From Bacteroidaceae bacterium (GTDB lineage: Bacteria; Bacteroidota; Bacteroidia; Bacteroidales; Bacteroidaceae): a stretch of DNA of 58,073 nt. Shown here one piece after another: positions 18,762 through 30,000 of this stretch. A program made the position numbers and the translations under genes. The stretch is from assembly GCA_017650085.1 (NCBI GenBank), contig JAGCFN010000148.1, positions 1 through 58,073 on the forward strand, written 5' to 3'. How positions within the stretch are numbered: position 1 is the first letter of the stretch; every line of letters starts with the position of its first letter. The notes under the pieces are model-generated. The model made no database searches, was not told where the DNA came from, and was given only the letters and a program-made list of their open reading frames with translations.

Positions 18762-20507
18762 TTACATTATGTTTTCTTTATATTTCACAAATGCTTGATT
18801 TACTAGGCGGTTGCCGCCTGGGGTGGGATAATGTCCGGTGAAGTACCAGTCGCCCTTGTGATTGGGACAAGCAGCATGCAGGCCTTCGATGGTCTGAAAG
18901 ACAAACTCGACTGGTGCTTGCATTCCTGCTGGACGAAGCATCTCGGCCATCTTTTGGTTTATTTCTTCTGTACTGAAAGGCTTGTAGATGGCACTGACAC
19001 AATTGGTCTGCTCTGCCGCAGGCTTGCGAAGTTCTGCAAGACAAGCCTCGTATGTGTCTGTGATTAACTGCCACATGCCACGCTCTTCGATGAGGGCAAT
19101 GGTAGCGCGAAAGGCGCAGAACTCTTCAAGCCGTGCCATGTCAATGCCGTAGTAGTCGGGGTAGCGAATCTGCGGCGAACTGCTGACCATCACAATCTTC
19201 TTGGGATGCAGACGGTCGAGAATCTTGAAGATACTCTCCTTCAACGTGGTGCCCCGTACAATGGAATCGTCGATGATGACGAGGTTGTCTTCGTATGGCC
19301 GAAGGGAACCATAGGTGATGTCATAGACATGCGAGGCAAGGTCGTTTCGGGAGCCTGCCTCCGTAATGAAGGTGCGCAGCTTGATGTCCTTCCAGGCAAC
19401 CTTCTCGCTGCGAACGTTCAGCCCTTGACTCCGCAGGCCTTCCATCATGCCATAGAAGGCCACTTCGGCTGTGTTGGGGATAAATGAGAAGACGGTGTGC
19501 TCAGTATCTACGTCGATAGCTTTGAGGATGGGGGCTGTGAGCTGCTGGCCAAGTTGCTTACGCTCATGGTAAATGTCGCGATCAGAGCCGCGGCTGAAGT
19601 AGATGCGCTCAAACGAACAACGGCTCTGCTCCTTTACCTCAAGGATGGTTTCCAAGGCAGAACTGCCGTTTTTGTGTACGATGAGTGCCTGGCCTGCCGG
19701 CAACTCCTGAACGTCATCACATGTGAGGTCAAAGGTTGTTTGCAATACAGCACGCTCGCTGGCCACAGCAATCACCTCCTCATCCTTGTAAAAGAAGGCT
19801 GGGCGGATACCCCAAGGATCGCGCATGGCAAACATCTCGCCGCTGCCAGTCATGCCGCACATCACATAGCCACCATCATAATCCGCCATAGTGGTACGCA
19901 GTACATTACTTATTTGCACGTGATCTTCAATGTAATTTGTGATGTCTGTGTCCTGCATGCCCAATTCTTTTGCCTCGATGAACAAGCGTTCAACTTCTCT
20001 GTCCAACCGATGGCCCATCAGTTCGAGCGTTATATACGAGTCGCTGTAGATACGAGGTGACTGCCCTTGCTTGACAATCTTCTCAAATATCTCCTCAATG
20101 TTCGTCATGTTGAAGTTGCCACACAGACAAAGGTTCTTGGCTCGCCAGTTGTTGCGACGCAGGAAAGGATGTACATACTGAAGTCCACTCTTGCCAGTCG
20201 TGGAGTATCGCAGGTGCCCCATGAAGAGCTGGGCATTTGTCCATTCGGGTGTTACAAGGTCGAATATCTCTGTAATGGCATCTTTACCTAAAGCCTTTTC
20301 ACGAAACATGTACTCCGTGCCAACAGGTGCATTCATGTCAACACAAGCAATACCTGCACCCTCCTGACCGCGGTTATGCTGCTTCTCCATCATCAGATAG
20401 AGTTTGCTCAAGGCGTAGGACTGCGTGCCGTACTTTTGCTCGTAGTAGCTTTGTGGCTTCAATAACCTCACCAAAGCTACGCCACATTCATGCTTGAGTT
20501 GTTCCAT
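18762..20507 (-). CDS. purF: Amidophosphoribosyltransferase-like protein (PurF paralogue)
   Basis: Class II glutamine amidotransferase fused to a phosphoribosyltransferase. Cys8 in HECGVALV follows a 7-residue propeptide that must be removed to expose the nucleophile, as in Bacillus-type PurF. RGQEGAG and GHLRYSTTG complete the glutaminase domain. The PRPP loop is VIIDDSIVRGTT (about 417-428). At 581 residues it is about 100 longer than standard PurF. Its place among pyrG, asnB and car rather than purine genes suggests the nitrogen-cluster paralogue seen in other Bacteroidales. Whether it serves purine synthesis or another PRPP/Gln reaction is unclear. Confidence 0.85.
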   Translation of the reverse strand: MEQLKHECGVALVRLLKPQSYYEQKYGTQSYALSKLYLMMEKQHNRGQEGAGIACVDMNAPVGTEYMFREKALGKDAITEIFDLVTPEWTNAQLFMGHLRYSTTGKSGLQYVHPFLRRNNWRAKNLCLCGNFNMTNIEEIFEKIVKQGQSPRIYSDSYITLELMGHRLDREVERLFIEAKELGMQDTDITNYIEDHVQISNVLRTTMADYDGGYVMCGMTGSGEMFAMRDPWGIRPAFFYKDEEVIAVASERAVLQTTFDLTCDDVQELPAGQALIVHKNGSSALETILEVKEQSRCSFERIYFSRGSDRDIYHERKQLGQQLTAPILKAIDVDTEHTVFSFIPNTAEVAFYGMMEGLRSQGLNVRSEKVAWKDIKLRTFITEAGSRNDLASHVYDITYGSLRPYEDNLVIIDDSIVRGTTLKESIFKILDRLHPKKIVMVSSSPQIRYPDYYGIDMARLEEFCAFRATIALIEERGMWQLITDTYEACLAELRKPAAEQTNCVSAIYKPFSTEEINQKMAEMLRPAGMQAPVEFVFQTIEGLHAACPNHKGDWYFTGHYPTPGGNRLVNQAFVKYKENIM

Positions 20508-20508
20508 G

Positions 20509-22179
<1,671 letters not shown>

Positions 22180-22314
22180 CGACATTTTGCTTATTATACA
22201 ATAAAAAATAGATCAAAATGAAACAAAACTGTCGAAATTATTGATAAAAATCAATTTCTGCATGTCTATTCCCTTTCTTATGCACTTTAATTCGTATGAG
22301 GGGAAATAAGGTAT

Positions 22315-22410
22315 GCTTAAACTTAACGTGTGAAGTTGGTCAACGACACACGTTAAGTTGGGCATTTACACGTGTTAAGTTTGCAAACTACACGTGCGAG
22401 GTTGAATTAG
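22315..22410. repeat. 22-bp-period array C (four units)
   Basis: AAGTT or AGGTT cores fall at 22333, 22355, 22377 and 22399, exactly 22 bp apart, each preceded by an ACGT-containing ACACGT-type word. Unit 3 carries the AAGTTTGCAAACT dyad. No leader like that of elements A and B is seen. It lies between the divergent flank of pyrG and the 3' end of the porin gene. Confidence 0.75.
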
Positions 22411-22442
22411 TTATAGTTTTCGGAGAAATACTTCAAATAGGA

Positions 22443-23147
22443 TTATAAATCTCCTGTATTAAAGGAGAAGGCAATTCCGAAGATGAAATAGAATTTGCCC
22501 GAACAGGGATTGGAGGTCAGGCCGGCATAGACGGGCAGGTGATACTTCTGCTTGATGAGGAAGTCCTTCGTGGCCCGGAGCGAGACGTTGGTGCAGGCAA
22601 AGTCGTGCGTGTCGTAGCTCGTCGTACGCCAAGGCACGATGCCAACTGTCCCCATCCAGTCGAGTTTTGCCAGGCGGAAAGGCGCCGACAGCTCGAGATA
22701 GCTGCTGTAGGCTCGCTTATCGCTGCCGTTCAAACCATCGTTGCCAGCAAAGTTCGTGTACCATGTGGCGGAGAGGAAACCGAAGTCGTAGCCTACGAAG
22801 CCTTCCCAGATGTGGGTCGTCTTGTGCGCATGATACTGGAAGTAAGTGCCTTCGGAGAACCAATAGTCTGTCACACCTACGCTGAATCCTTTGTGCTCGT
22901 ACTTGAGGATCATATCCAACTCCTTGGTGTCGGAACTGTTACTGATACCAATGCTGCCCCATGCGGAGAGGCTGATGCCTTTGTAGCCAACGCCAAGAGT
23001 GGGCTGCAGGCTGAAGTCGCCGAGGTTCTGACCGCGCCAAATGTACTGGCTAACGAGGTCGGCACCGATGGTTGCTTCTATTTTGTCTTTTGCGCTCGCC
23101 GTGGTCAATTGGGCCAAAGAAAGAGCTATGATGAGTAATCGTTTCAT
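22443..23147 (-). CDS. Gcw_chp/TorF-type outer membrane porin
   Basis: A signal peptide (about 1-19) leads into an all-beta 12-14-strand barrel with alternating aromatics. The N-terminal GADLVSQYIWRGQ block is the hallmark of the Gcw_chp family. The C-terminus ends in an amphipathic strand (FIFGIAFSFNTGDL). It follows amt by 34 nt and is the third gene of a glnK-amt-porin operon, so it may let ammonium or small nitrogen sources cross the outer membrane. That role is inferred from context only. Confidence 0.78.
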   Translation of the reverse strand: MKRLLIIALSLAQLTTASAKDKIEATIGADLVSQYIWRGQNLGDFSLQPTLGVGYKGISLSAWGSIGISNSSDTKELDMILKYEHKGFSVGVTDYWFSEGTYFQYHAHKTTHIWEGFVGYDFGFLSATWYTNFAGNDGLNGSDKRAYSSYLELSAPFRLAKLDWMGTVGIVPWRTTSYDTHDFACTNVSLRATKDFLIKQKYHLPVYAGLTSNPCSGKFYFIFGIAFSFNTGDL

Positions 23148-23181
23148 GTCAAAGCTATTATGAATTGTGAATTATTAATTA

Positions 23182-24435
23182 TTAATTGTAACAAAGTTCC
23201 CCATGTTCATATACATCCAGCCCTTCATCCTCGATGCGGGCAGGCACTCGAAGGCCGTGAAGCTTCTTGATGCCAAAGAAGAGAAGGAAGCCGCAGGCAG
23301 CAGCCCAGAGGTCGATGACAAGGACGCCGAAGCATTCAGCCCCGAAGAAACCCCAGCCATGACCGTAGAGAGCGCCGTTGCTCGTAGAAAGCAGACCGGT
23401 CATCAACGTGCCGAGGATACCACAGACTCCATGTACGGAACTGGCGCCAACAGGGTCGTCGATGTGCAACACATGGTCGATGAACTCGATGGAAAAGACC
23501 AAAACTATTCCGCAGACAAGGCCGATGATGACTGCTCCTGCGGGTGAGACGAGGTCGCAGCCTGCCGTGACGCCCACCAGACCTGCCAGTACGCCGTTCA
23601 ATGTCAGGGAGAACGAGGGCTTCTTGTACTTCAGCCAAGTAATGAACATCGTGGCAGCACCTCCGGCTGCTGCTGCAAGGTTGGTCGTCAGGAAGACGTG
23701 GCAGATGGCTTGACGATTGACTGCTCCGCTGGCAGCTAACTGTGAACCAGGGTTGAAGCCAAACCATCCCATCCAGAGAATGAAGACGCCCAGAGCCGCG
23801 AGGGTCAGCGAGTGACCGGGAATGGCGCGGCTGCTGCCGTCCTTTGCGTACTTGCCTCGACGGGCTCCCAATGCCATTGCTCCTATCAACGCCAGCACAC
23901 CGCCCACGCTATGCACGATGGCTGAGCCTGCAAAGTCATGGAAGACATCGCCAAAGGTCTGCATCATGAAGCTGTCGGCTGCATCGTTACAGAGCCAACC
24001 GCCGCCCCATGTCCAATGACCTTCGATGGGATAAATGAGTAATGATATGATAGCGCTGTAGATGACATACATCGAGAACTTCGTCCGCTCTGCCATTGCG
24101 CCGCTGACTATCGTGGCACTCGTGGCACAGAACACGGTCTCGAAGATGAGGAAACCCTCGACAGGAAGGTCGCCCTTATAGAAAGTAAGGTCGCCCCAAT
24201 TGGGCATTCCGATAAAGCCGGCACCGCCTGAACCGAACATGAAGCCAAAGCCTACGAACCAAAACAGCAACGAGCCGAACATGAAATCCACAAAGTTCTT
24301 GAACAGGATGTTGGCTGTGTTCTTGCTTCGGGTAAAGCCTGCCTCACAAAGGGCAAAGCCCGGCTGCATGAAGAACACAAGCATAGCTGCCAATAACATC
24401 CATACAGTATCTAATGAAAGTGCTATATCGTTCAT
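23182..24435 (-). CDS. amt: Ammonium transporter
   Basis: Inner-membrane Amt/Mep/Rh channel that takes up ammonium. The 417 residues form about 11 membrane segments. The family signature region DFAGSAIVHSVGG carries the first pore histidine, and VHGVCGILGTL carries the second of the twin-His pair. The early FMQPGFALCEAGFTRSKN block is typical. It sits 29 nt behind glnK, the usual pairing in which PII blocks the channel when nitrogen is plentiful. Confidence 0.96.
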   Translation of the reverse strand: MNDIALSLDTVWMLLAAMLVFFMQPGFALCEAGFTRSKNTANILFKNFVDFMFGSLLFWFVGFGFMFGSGGAGFIGMPNWGDLTFYKGDLPVEGFLIFETVFCATSATIVSGAMAERTKFSMYVIYSAIISLLIYPIEGHWTWGGGWLCNDAADSFMMQTFGDVFHDFAGSAIVHSVGGVLALIGAMALGARRGKYAKDGSSRAIPGHSLTLAALGVFILWMGWFGFNPGSQLAASGAVNRQAICHVFLTTNLAAAAGGAATMFITWLKYKKPSFSLTLNGVLAGLVGVTAGCDLVSPAGAVIIGLVCGIVLVFSIEFIDHVLHIDDPVGASSVHGVCGILGTLMTGLLSTSNGALYGHGWGFFGAECFGVLVIDLWAAACGFLLFFGIKKLHGLRVPARIEDEGLDVYEHGELCYN

Positions 24436-24464
24436 AATTTATATGTTTTTGTTATCCTTATACT

Positions 24465-24812
24465 TTATTTCTTGTCCCTCAATACCGTGTCGCCATGTTC
24501 ACCTGTACGGATGCTCCATGTGTCGATCATGTCGCTTACAAAGATGCGGCCGTCGCCAACTTCGCCCGTATGGGCAGTATCGATGATGACTTTTACCGTA
24601 GGCTCCATAAACTGGTCGCGGCAAACAATGGTCAGCGCCACACGCTCGATGACATCCGTCGAATACTGGACACCACGATAGATACGTTCTTGTCGACTTT
24701 GACCGATGCCATGTACGTCGTGATACTCAAACCAATCAATGTCTGAAGAAAGTAATGCTTCCTTGACTTCCTCGAACTTGGTCTTTCTGATGATTGCTTC
24801 AATCTTCTTCAT
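24465..24812 (-). CDS. glnK: PII nitrogen regulatory protein
   Basis: Trimeric sensor of 2-oxoglutarate, ATP/ADP and glutamine state that gates the co-encoded Amt. The 115-residue protein begins MKKIEAIIRKTKFEEVKEAL. Its T-loop (about 36-53) reads GQSRQERIYRGVQY, so a Tyr (residue 50) sits where Tyr51 is uridylylated in E. coli. The TGEVGDGRIFV block forms the B-loop. The loop is slightly divergent from proteobacterial GlnK. It is the first gene of the glnK-amt-porin operon. Confidence 0.95.
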   Translation of the reverse strand: MKKIEAIIRKTKFEEVKEALLSSDIDWFEYHDVHGIGQSRQERIYRGVQYSTDVIERVALTIVCRDQFMEPTVKVIIDTAHTGEVGDGRIFVSDMIDTWSIRTGEHGDTVLRDKK

Positions 24813-24868
24813 ACCTTAAACTGTTAATAAATGAGCGTCCTATGTGTCACATTGCAATGTTTCGAGCG

Positions 24869-24876
24869 CAAAGGTA
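24869..24876 (-). promoter_or_regulatory. -7 box of the glnK-amt operon
   Basis: On the minus strand this is TACCTTTG followed by CGC, matching TAnnTTTG. The leader to glnK would be about 50 nt. It is divergent from the dapF promoter in a 258-nt shared region that could hold a nitrogen-responsive operator. I see no clear palindrome. Confidence 0.72.
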
Positions 24877-25014
24877 AGACAAAGCGTTAGAATAATTGCA
24901 ATAAAACGTACAAAAAGAAACTAAAACACATGTAACTATTGATATATGTCAATAATTGATGAGTTAAAAGTGCGTTTTTGATGTAAAGATAGGGCAAGTA
25001 TGAACAAATTGACA

Positions 25015-25022
25015 TACCTTTG
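25015..25022 (+). promoter_or_regulatory. -7 box of the dapF-dapL-gltBD-glnN operon
   Basis: TACCTTTG followed by CATC is an exact TAnnTTTG match 48 nt before the dapF start. It overlaps an upstream in-frame ATG at 25020, so that ATG cannot be the start. Confidence 0.75.
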
Positions 25023-25070
25023 CATCAGAAACAGACAAAGTGTTACCAAAAGCACAAAAAGCAAAGCATA

Positions 25071-25886
25071 ATGAAACAGAAGATACGCTTCACAAAGATG
25101 CATGGTGCAGGCAACGACTACATCTACATTAATACATTATTATATAATATAGATGATCCGTCGGAGTTGGCACGTCTTTGGAGTGACAGGCATAAAGGCA
25201 TCGGCTCTGACGGACTCGTTCTGATTGGCCAAAGCCCCATTCCTGAAGCCGACTTCTCCATGCGCATCTTCAATGCCGACGGCTCAGAAGCCATGATGTG
25301 CGGTAACGCTTGTCGCTGCATCGGGAAATATCTTTATGAGAAAGGACTGACCGATAAGTCGGAAATCCAACTGTTGACGCTCTCTGGCATTAAAATGCTT
25401 AAACTGAAGCTCATATCAACAAACATCGTTGAGACTGTGACTGTGGATATGGGTGAGCCACTATTCGAAAACGAAAAGCAGTTCAATCCAACAAAGGATA
25501 TACTCCAAGATGGCCTCTTTGTTTCGATGGGCAACCCGCACTATGTCATATTTACAGACGATGTGGACGCAGTTGAAGTCCAAGGTCGTGAACTTGAACA
25601 CCACCCTGCGTTTCCTGAACGCGCAAACATCGAATTTGCCGAAATGCGTCCTGACGGCATTCGAGTGCGCGTTTGGGAACGCGGAAGTGGTATTACGATG
25701 GCATGTGGCACAGGAGCCTGTGCCGTGGCTGTGGCTGCATCGAAGACAGGACGAGGAGACAGGATGAACCGCATCATCATGGATGGGGGCACGCTCGAAG
25801 TAGAATGGCGTGAGAAGGACAACCATGTCTATCTGACTGGCCCAGCAGAGTTCGTGTTTGAAGGTGAAAAAGAAATCAATTCATAA
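25071..25886 (+). CDS. dapF: Diaminopimelate epimerase
   Basis: Converts LL- to meso-diaminopimelate for lysine and peptidoglycan. The start at 25071 ([17 protein letters not shown]) fits the family N-terminus. The catalytic cysteines are Cys77 in MMCGNACR and the later Cys in ACGTGAC. The 271-residue length is standard. It is first in a five-gene operon and 2 nt before dapL, so the two last steps of the DapL lysine pathway are coupled to glutamate synthesis genes. Confidence 0.96.
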   Translation: MKQKIRFTKMHGAGNDYIYINTLLYNIDDPSELARLWSDRHKGIGSDGLVLIGQSPIPEADFSMRIFNADGSEAMMCGNACRCIGKYLYEKGLTDKSEIQLLTLSGIKMLKLKLISTNIVETVTVDMGEPLFENEKQFNPTKDILQDGLFVSMGNPHYVIFTDDVDAVEVQGRELEHHPAFPERANIEFAEMRPDGIRVRVWERGSGITMACGTGACAVAVAASKTGRGDRMNRIIMDGGTLEVEWREKDNHVYLTGPAEFVFEGEKEINS

Positions 25887-25888
25887 TA

Positions 25889-27061
25889 ATGGCACTAATT
25901 AACGAGAATTTCTTAAAGCTATCAGAGTCATATCTCTTTACCGAGATTGCCCGGAAGGTGAATGCTTATAAGGAGGAGCATCCGAAGGCAGACATCATTA
26001 GCCTTGGCATCGGCGATGTGACGCAGCCGCTTGCCCCGGCAGTCATAGAGGCCCTGTACAAAGCAACAGACGAGATGGCCGTGGCTGCCACATTCAGAGG
26101 CTACGGTCCAGAGCGCGGCTACGACTTCTTGCGTGAAGCCATTGTAGAGAATGATTTTCGTGCCAGAGACATTGACATTGAGGCAGACGAAGTGTTCGTT
26201 AGCGACGGCGCGAAGAGCGACACGGGCAACTTCCAGGAACTTCTCTCTGCAAATTGTGTAGTATCCGTTACCGATCCTGTTTATCCTGTCTACATTGATG
26301 CCAACACGATGGCAGGAAGGGAAATCGTCAAACTTCCTTGCACAGCAGAAAATGGCTTCGTGCCTGAGCTGCCGCGCAAACATGTCGATGTCATCTACCT
26401 TTGTTACCCTAACAATCCGACAGGCACAACGCTCACTAAAGAACAGCTGAAGGTGTGGGTGGATTATGCCATATGCGAAAATGCGCTTATCTTCTACGAT
26501 GCAGCCTACGAGGCGTATATCCAGAGTGAGGACGTGCCTCATAGTATTTATGAGATTCCCGATGCAAAACAATGTGCTGTGGAGTTCCATTCATATTCCA
26601 AGACGGCAGGTTTTACCGGCATCCGTTGTGGATATACTGTTGTGCCGAAGGCCTTGAAAGTTCCACTCAACAAACTTTGGAATAGGCGTCAATCGACAAA
26701 ATTCAACGGCACAAGCTACCTTGCTCAAAGAGCTGCGGAAGCTATCTATACACCTGAAGGCAAGACTCAGATAAAGGCTACAATTGCCTACTATATGGAG
26801 AATGCCCGCATGATGCGAGATGCTTTGACAGGTATGGGCTTCAAAGTCTATGGTGGCATAGATGCACCTTACCTATGGACCCAGACACCTGGCAACATGA
26901 CGTCTTGGGAGTTCTTCGACTGGATGCTTCATTCTGCACATGTCGTATGCACTCCTGGCGTTGGTTTTGGTGCCCAAGGAGAAGGCTTCGTGCGACTCAC
27001 AGCCTTCGGAACACATGAGAACACAGAAAAGGCGCTTCGCCGAATAGAAAGTAAATTGTAA
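25889..27061 (+). CDS. dapL: LL-diaminopimelate aminotransferase
   Basis: PLP enzyme that turns tetrahydrodipicolinate and glutamate directly into LL-diaminopimelate, bypassing acylated intermediates. The 390-residue class I aminotransferase has [11 protein letters not shown] near the N-terminus, CYPNNPTGT, and the PLP lysine in [15 protein letters not shown] (about residue 234). It uses glutamate as donor, which explains its placement with gltB. It follows dapF by 2 nt and precedes gltB by 15 nt. Confidence 0.95.
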   Translation: MALINENFLKLSESYLFTEIARKVNAYKEEHPKADIISLGIGDVTQPLAPAVIEALYKATDEMAVAATFRGYGPERGYDFLREAIVENDFRARDIDIEADEVFVSDGAKSDTGNFQELLSANCVVSVTDPVYPVYIDANTMAGREIVKLPCTAENGFVPELPRKHVDVIYLCYPNNPTGTTLTKEQLKVWVDYAICENALIFYDAAYEAYIQSEDVPHSIYEIPDAKQCAVEFHSYSKTAGFTGIRCGYTVVPKALKVPLNKLWNRRQSTKFNGTSYLAQRAAEAIYTPEGKTQIKATIAYYMENARMMRDALTGMGFKVYGGIDAPYLWTQTPGNMTSWEFFDWMLHSAHVVCTPGVGFGAQGEGFVRLTAFGTHENTEKALRRIESKL

Positions 27062-27076
27062 ATCGTCAAATAGTAA

Positions 27077-30000
27077 ATGAACAAGGGTTTATATCAAGAA
27101 GCATACGAACACGATGCCTGCGGTGTGGGCATGGTAGTGAACATTCATGGAGGCAAGAGCCATGAACTTGTTGACAACGCTTTGAAGGTGCTGGAGAATA
27201 TGGAGCATCGTGGTGCAGAGACGCGTGACAAGACAGGCGACGGTGCCGGCATCATGGTGCAGATTCCACACGAGTTCATTCTTCTGCAAGGCATTCCTGT
27301 ACCAGAGAAGGGCAGGTACGGCACAGGCCTTGTCTTTCTTCCAAAAGACGAAAAGGTTCAGCAAACGATACTGAGCATAATGATAGAAGAGATAGAACGC
27401 GAAGGACTGGAGCTGATGCATGTCAGGGCTGTGCCGACGTGTCCTGAAGTCTTGGGCGTGGGAGCGAGAGAGGTTGAACCTGACATCAAACAGATTTTCG
27501 TGACAGGAGTGACAGAAGAACAGGCTCCAAAGATTGACAGCTTATTATATAAGGTAAGGAAACGCATTGAAAATCGCATCGAAAGCGAGGACTTCTACAT
27601 TTGCTCATTATCAAGCAAAAACATCATCTACAAAGGAATGTTGACTTCAGGACAATTGCGAAGATACTTCCCTGACCTGTCAAGCCCATACTTTACGAGC
27701 GGACTAGCCCTCGTACATTCTCGTTTCTCTACAAACACCTTCCCGAAGTGGAAGCTTGCACAGCCCTTCCGCCTGTTGGCACATAATGGCGAAATCAATA
27801 CCATCCGGGGCAATCGTGGATGGATGAAGGCAAGGGAGAGCGTGCTTAGTAGCGAGGCTTTGGGCGACATCAAAGATTTGCGGCCCATCGTTCAGGAAGG
27901 AATGAGCGACTCGGCAAGCCTTGACAATGTCTTTGAGTTCCTTACGATGAGCGGCCTCTCGTTGCCTCAGGCAATGGCCATACTTGTGCCTGAAAGTTTC
28001 AACGACAAGAACCCGATAAGCGAGAACCTCAAGGCCTTCTATGAGTATCATTCTATACTGATGGAGCCGTGGGACGGTCCGGCAGCGCTACTCTTTAGTG
28101 ACGGACGCTATGCAGGCGGTATGCTTGACAGAAACGGACTTCGCCCCAGTCGCTACACAATTACGAAGCAAGGCATGATGGTCGTGGCTTCGGAAGTTGG
28201 TGTGATGGACTTCGAGCCAAGCGATGTTGTCAGCAAAGGACGCTTGCAGCCAGGCAAGATATTGCTTATCGACACGCAGGAAGGCAAGATTTACTATGAC
28301 GGAGAGATAAAAGAACAGCTGGCGAAGGCACATCCTTATCGTGAATGGCTTCAGGCGAACCGCATCCAGTTGGAGAAACTTAAGAGCGGTCGGCATGTCG
28401 ACAATTCTGTTGAGAACTATGAACGCAAACTCATCAACTTCGGCTTCGGTCAGGAAGACATCGACAGGACGATTGTTCCGATGGCAACTGCTGGACAGGA
28501 GCCTGTAGCAGCGATGGGTAACGACACACCGTTGGCAGTTATCAGCGACCGTCCGCAGATTCTCTTCAACTACTTCCGTCAGCAGTTTGCCCAAGTAACA
28601 AACCCAGCTATCGACCCCATTCGCGAGGAACTGGTGATGTCATTGACGGAGTACATAGGAGCCGTAGGTACAAACATCCTGACGCCCGATGCTTCGAACT
28701 GCAAGATGGTACGCTTGCCACAGCCTGTGCTCACGAACACGCAGCTCGACATATTATGTAATATAAGGTACAAGGGCTTCAAGACAAAGAAGCTCGCTAT
28801 ATTATTCGAGATACAGAAGGAAGTATGTGGACTTCGTGCAGCCATTGAAGACCTATGCAAAGAAGCTGAACAGAGTGTGGATGAAGGTGTTAACTACATC
28901 ATTCTTTCTGATAGAGACATCGATGAGAAGCATACTGCAATTCCATCCTTGTTGGCAGTAAGTGCCGTACATCATTATCTGATTAGCGTCGGCAAGCGTG
29001 TACAAACGGCTCTCATTGTAGAGAGTGGTGAGATTCGCGAAGTGATGCATGCTGCTTTGCTGTTGGGCTATGGTGCGAGTGCCATTTGTCCATACGTGAC
29101 TTTTGCAGTCTTGGACGACCTCGTGAAGAAGCATAAGATTCAAGAGGAATACGCTACTGCTGAAGCCAACTATATCAAGGCAGTCGATAAAGGTTTGAAG
29201 AAGGTGATGAGCAAAATGGGCATATCGACCATACGCTCGTATCGGGGTGCAAAGATTTTCGAAAGCATCGGTCTTGGCGAGGATTTGCTCAGAAGGTACT
29301 TCGGCACAGAGGTAAGCACAATTGGTGGCATTGGGCTGAAGGAAATTGCCCGTGATGCTATCCGCCTACACGATGAAGCATTCAAGCCTGCTGATATAAA
29401 CGAGTTCTTGCCCAACAACGGGCAGTTCTCTTGGCGAAAGGATGGCATCTTACATGCCTGGAATCCTAACACGATTGCCAACCTGCAGATTGCTACAAGA
29501 CTTGGTTCGTACAAGAAGTTCAAGGAGTGGTCAGCGATGGTGGACGAGAAGGAGAAGCCTATCTTCATCCGTGACTTCTTTGGATTCAAGAAGGCTGCAA
29601 AGCCAACGCCCATCGAAGAGGTAGAGCCAGTGGAAAGCATCGTCAGGCACTTTGTGACGGGTGCCATGTCGTTCGGGGCATTAAGCATCGAGGCACATGA
29701 GGCTTTGGCTTTGGCCATGAACAAACTTGGCACGCGAAGCAATACTGGCGAAGGTGGCGAGGACAACGCCCGATATCACTCGGAAGTGGATGGTGTAAGT
29801 CTTTCCAGCAAGACCAAGCAGATTGCATCAGGTCGGTTTGGCGTGACGGCAGAATACCTTGTGAATGCAGAAGAGATTCAGATTAAGGTGGCGCAGGGTG
29901 CAAAGCCTGGCGAGGGCGGACAGCTGCCCGGCTTCAAGGTGAACGAGATAATAGCCAAGACACGTAATGCCATTCCTGGCATCAGCCTCATCTCTCCACC

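Noticed and set aside
25020..25070. Upstream ATG for dapF at 25020
   Set aside because: It overlaps the -7 box at 25015-25022, and the family N-terminus starts at 25071.
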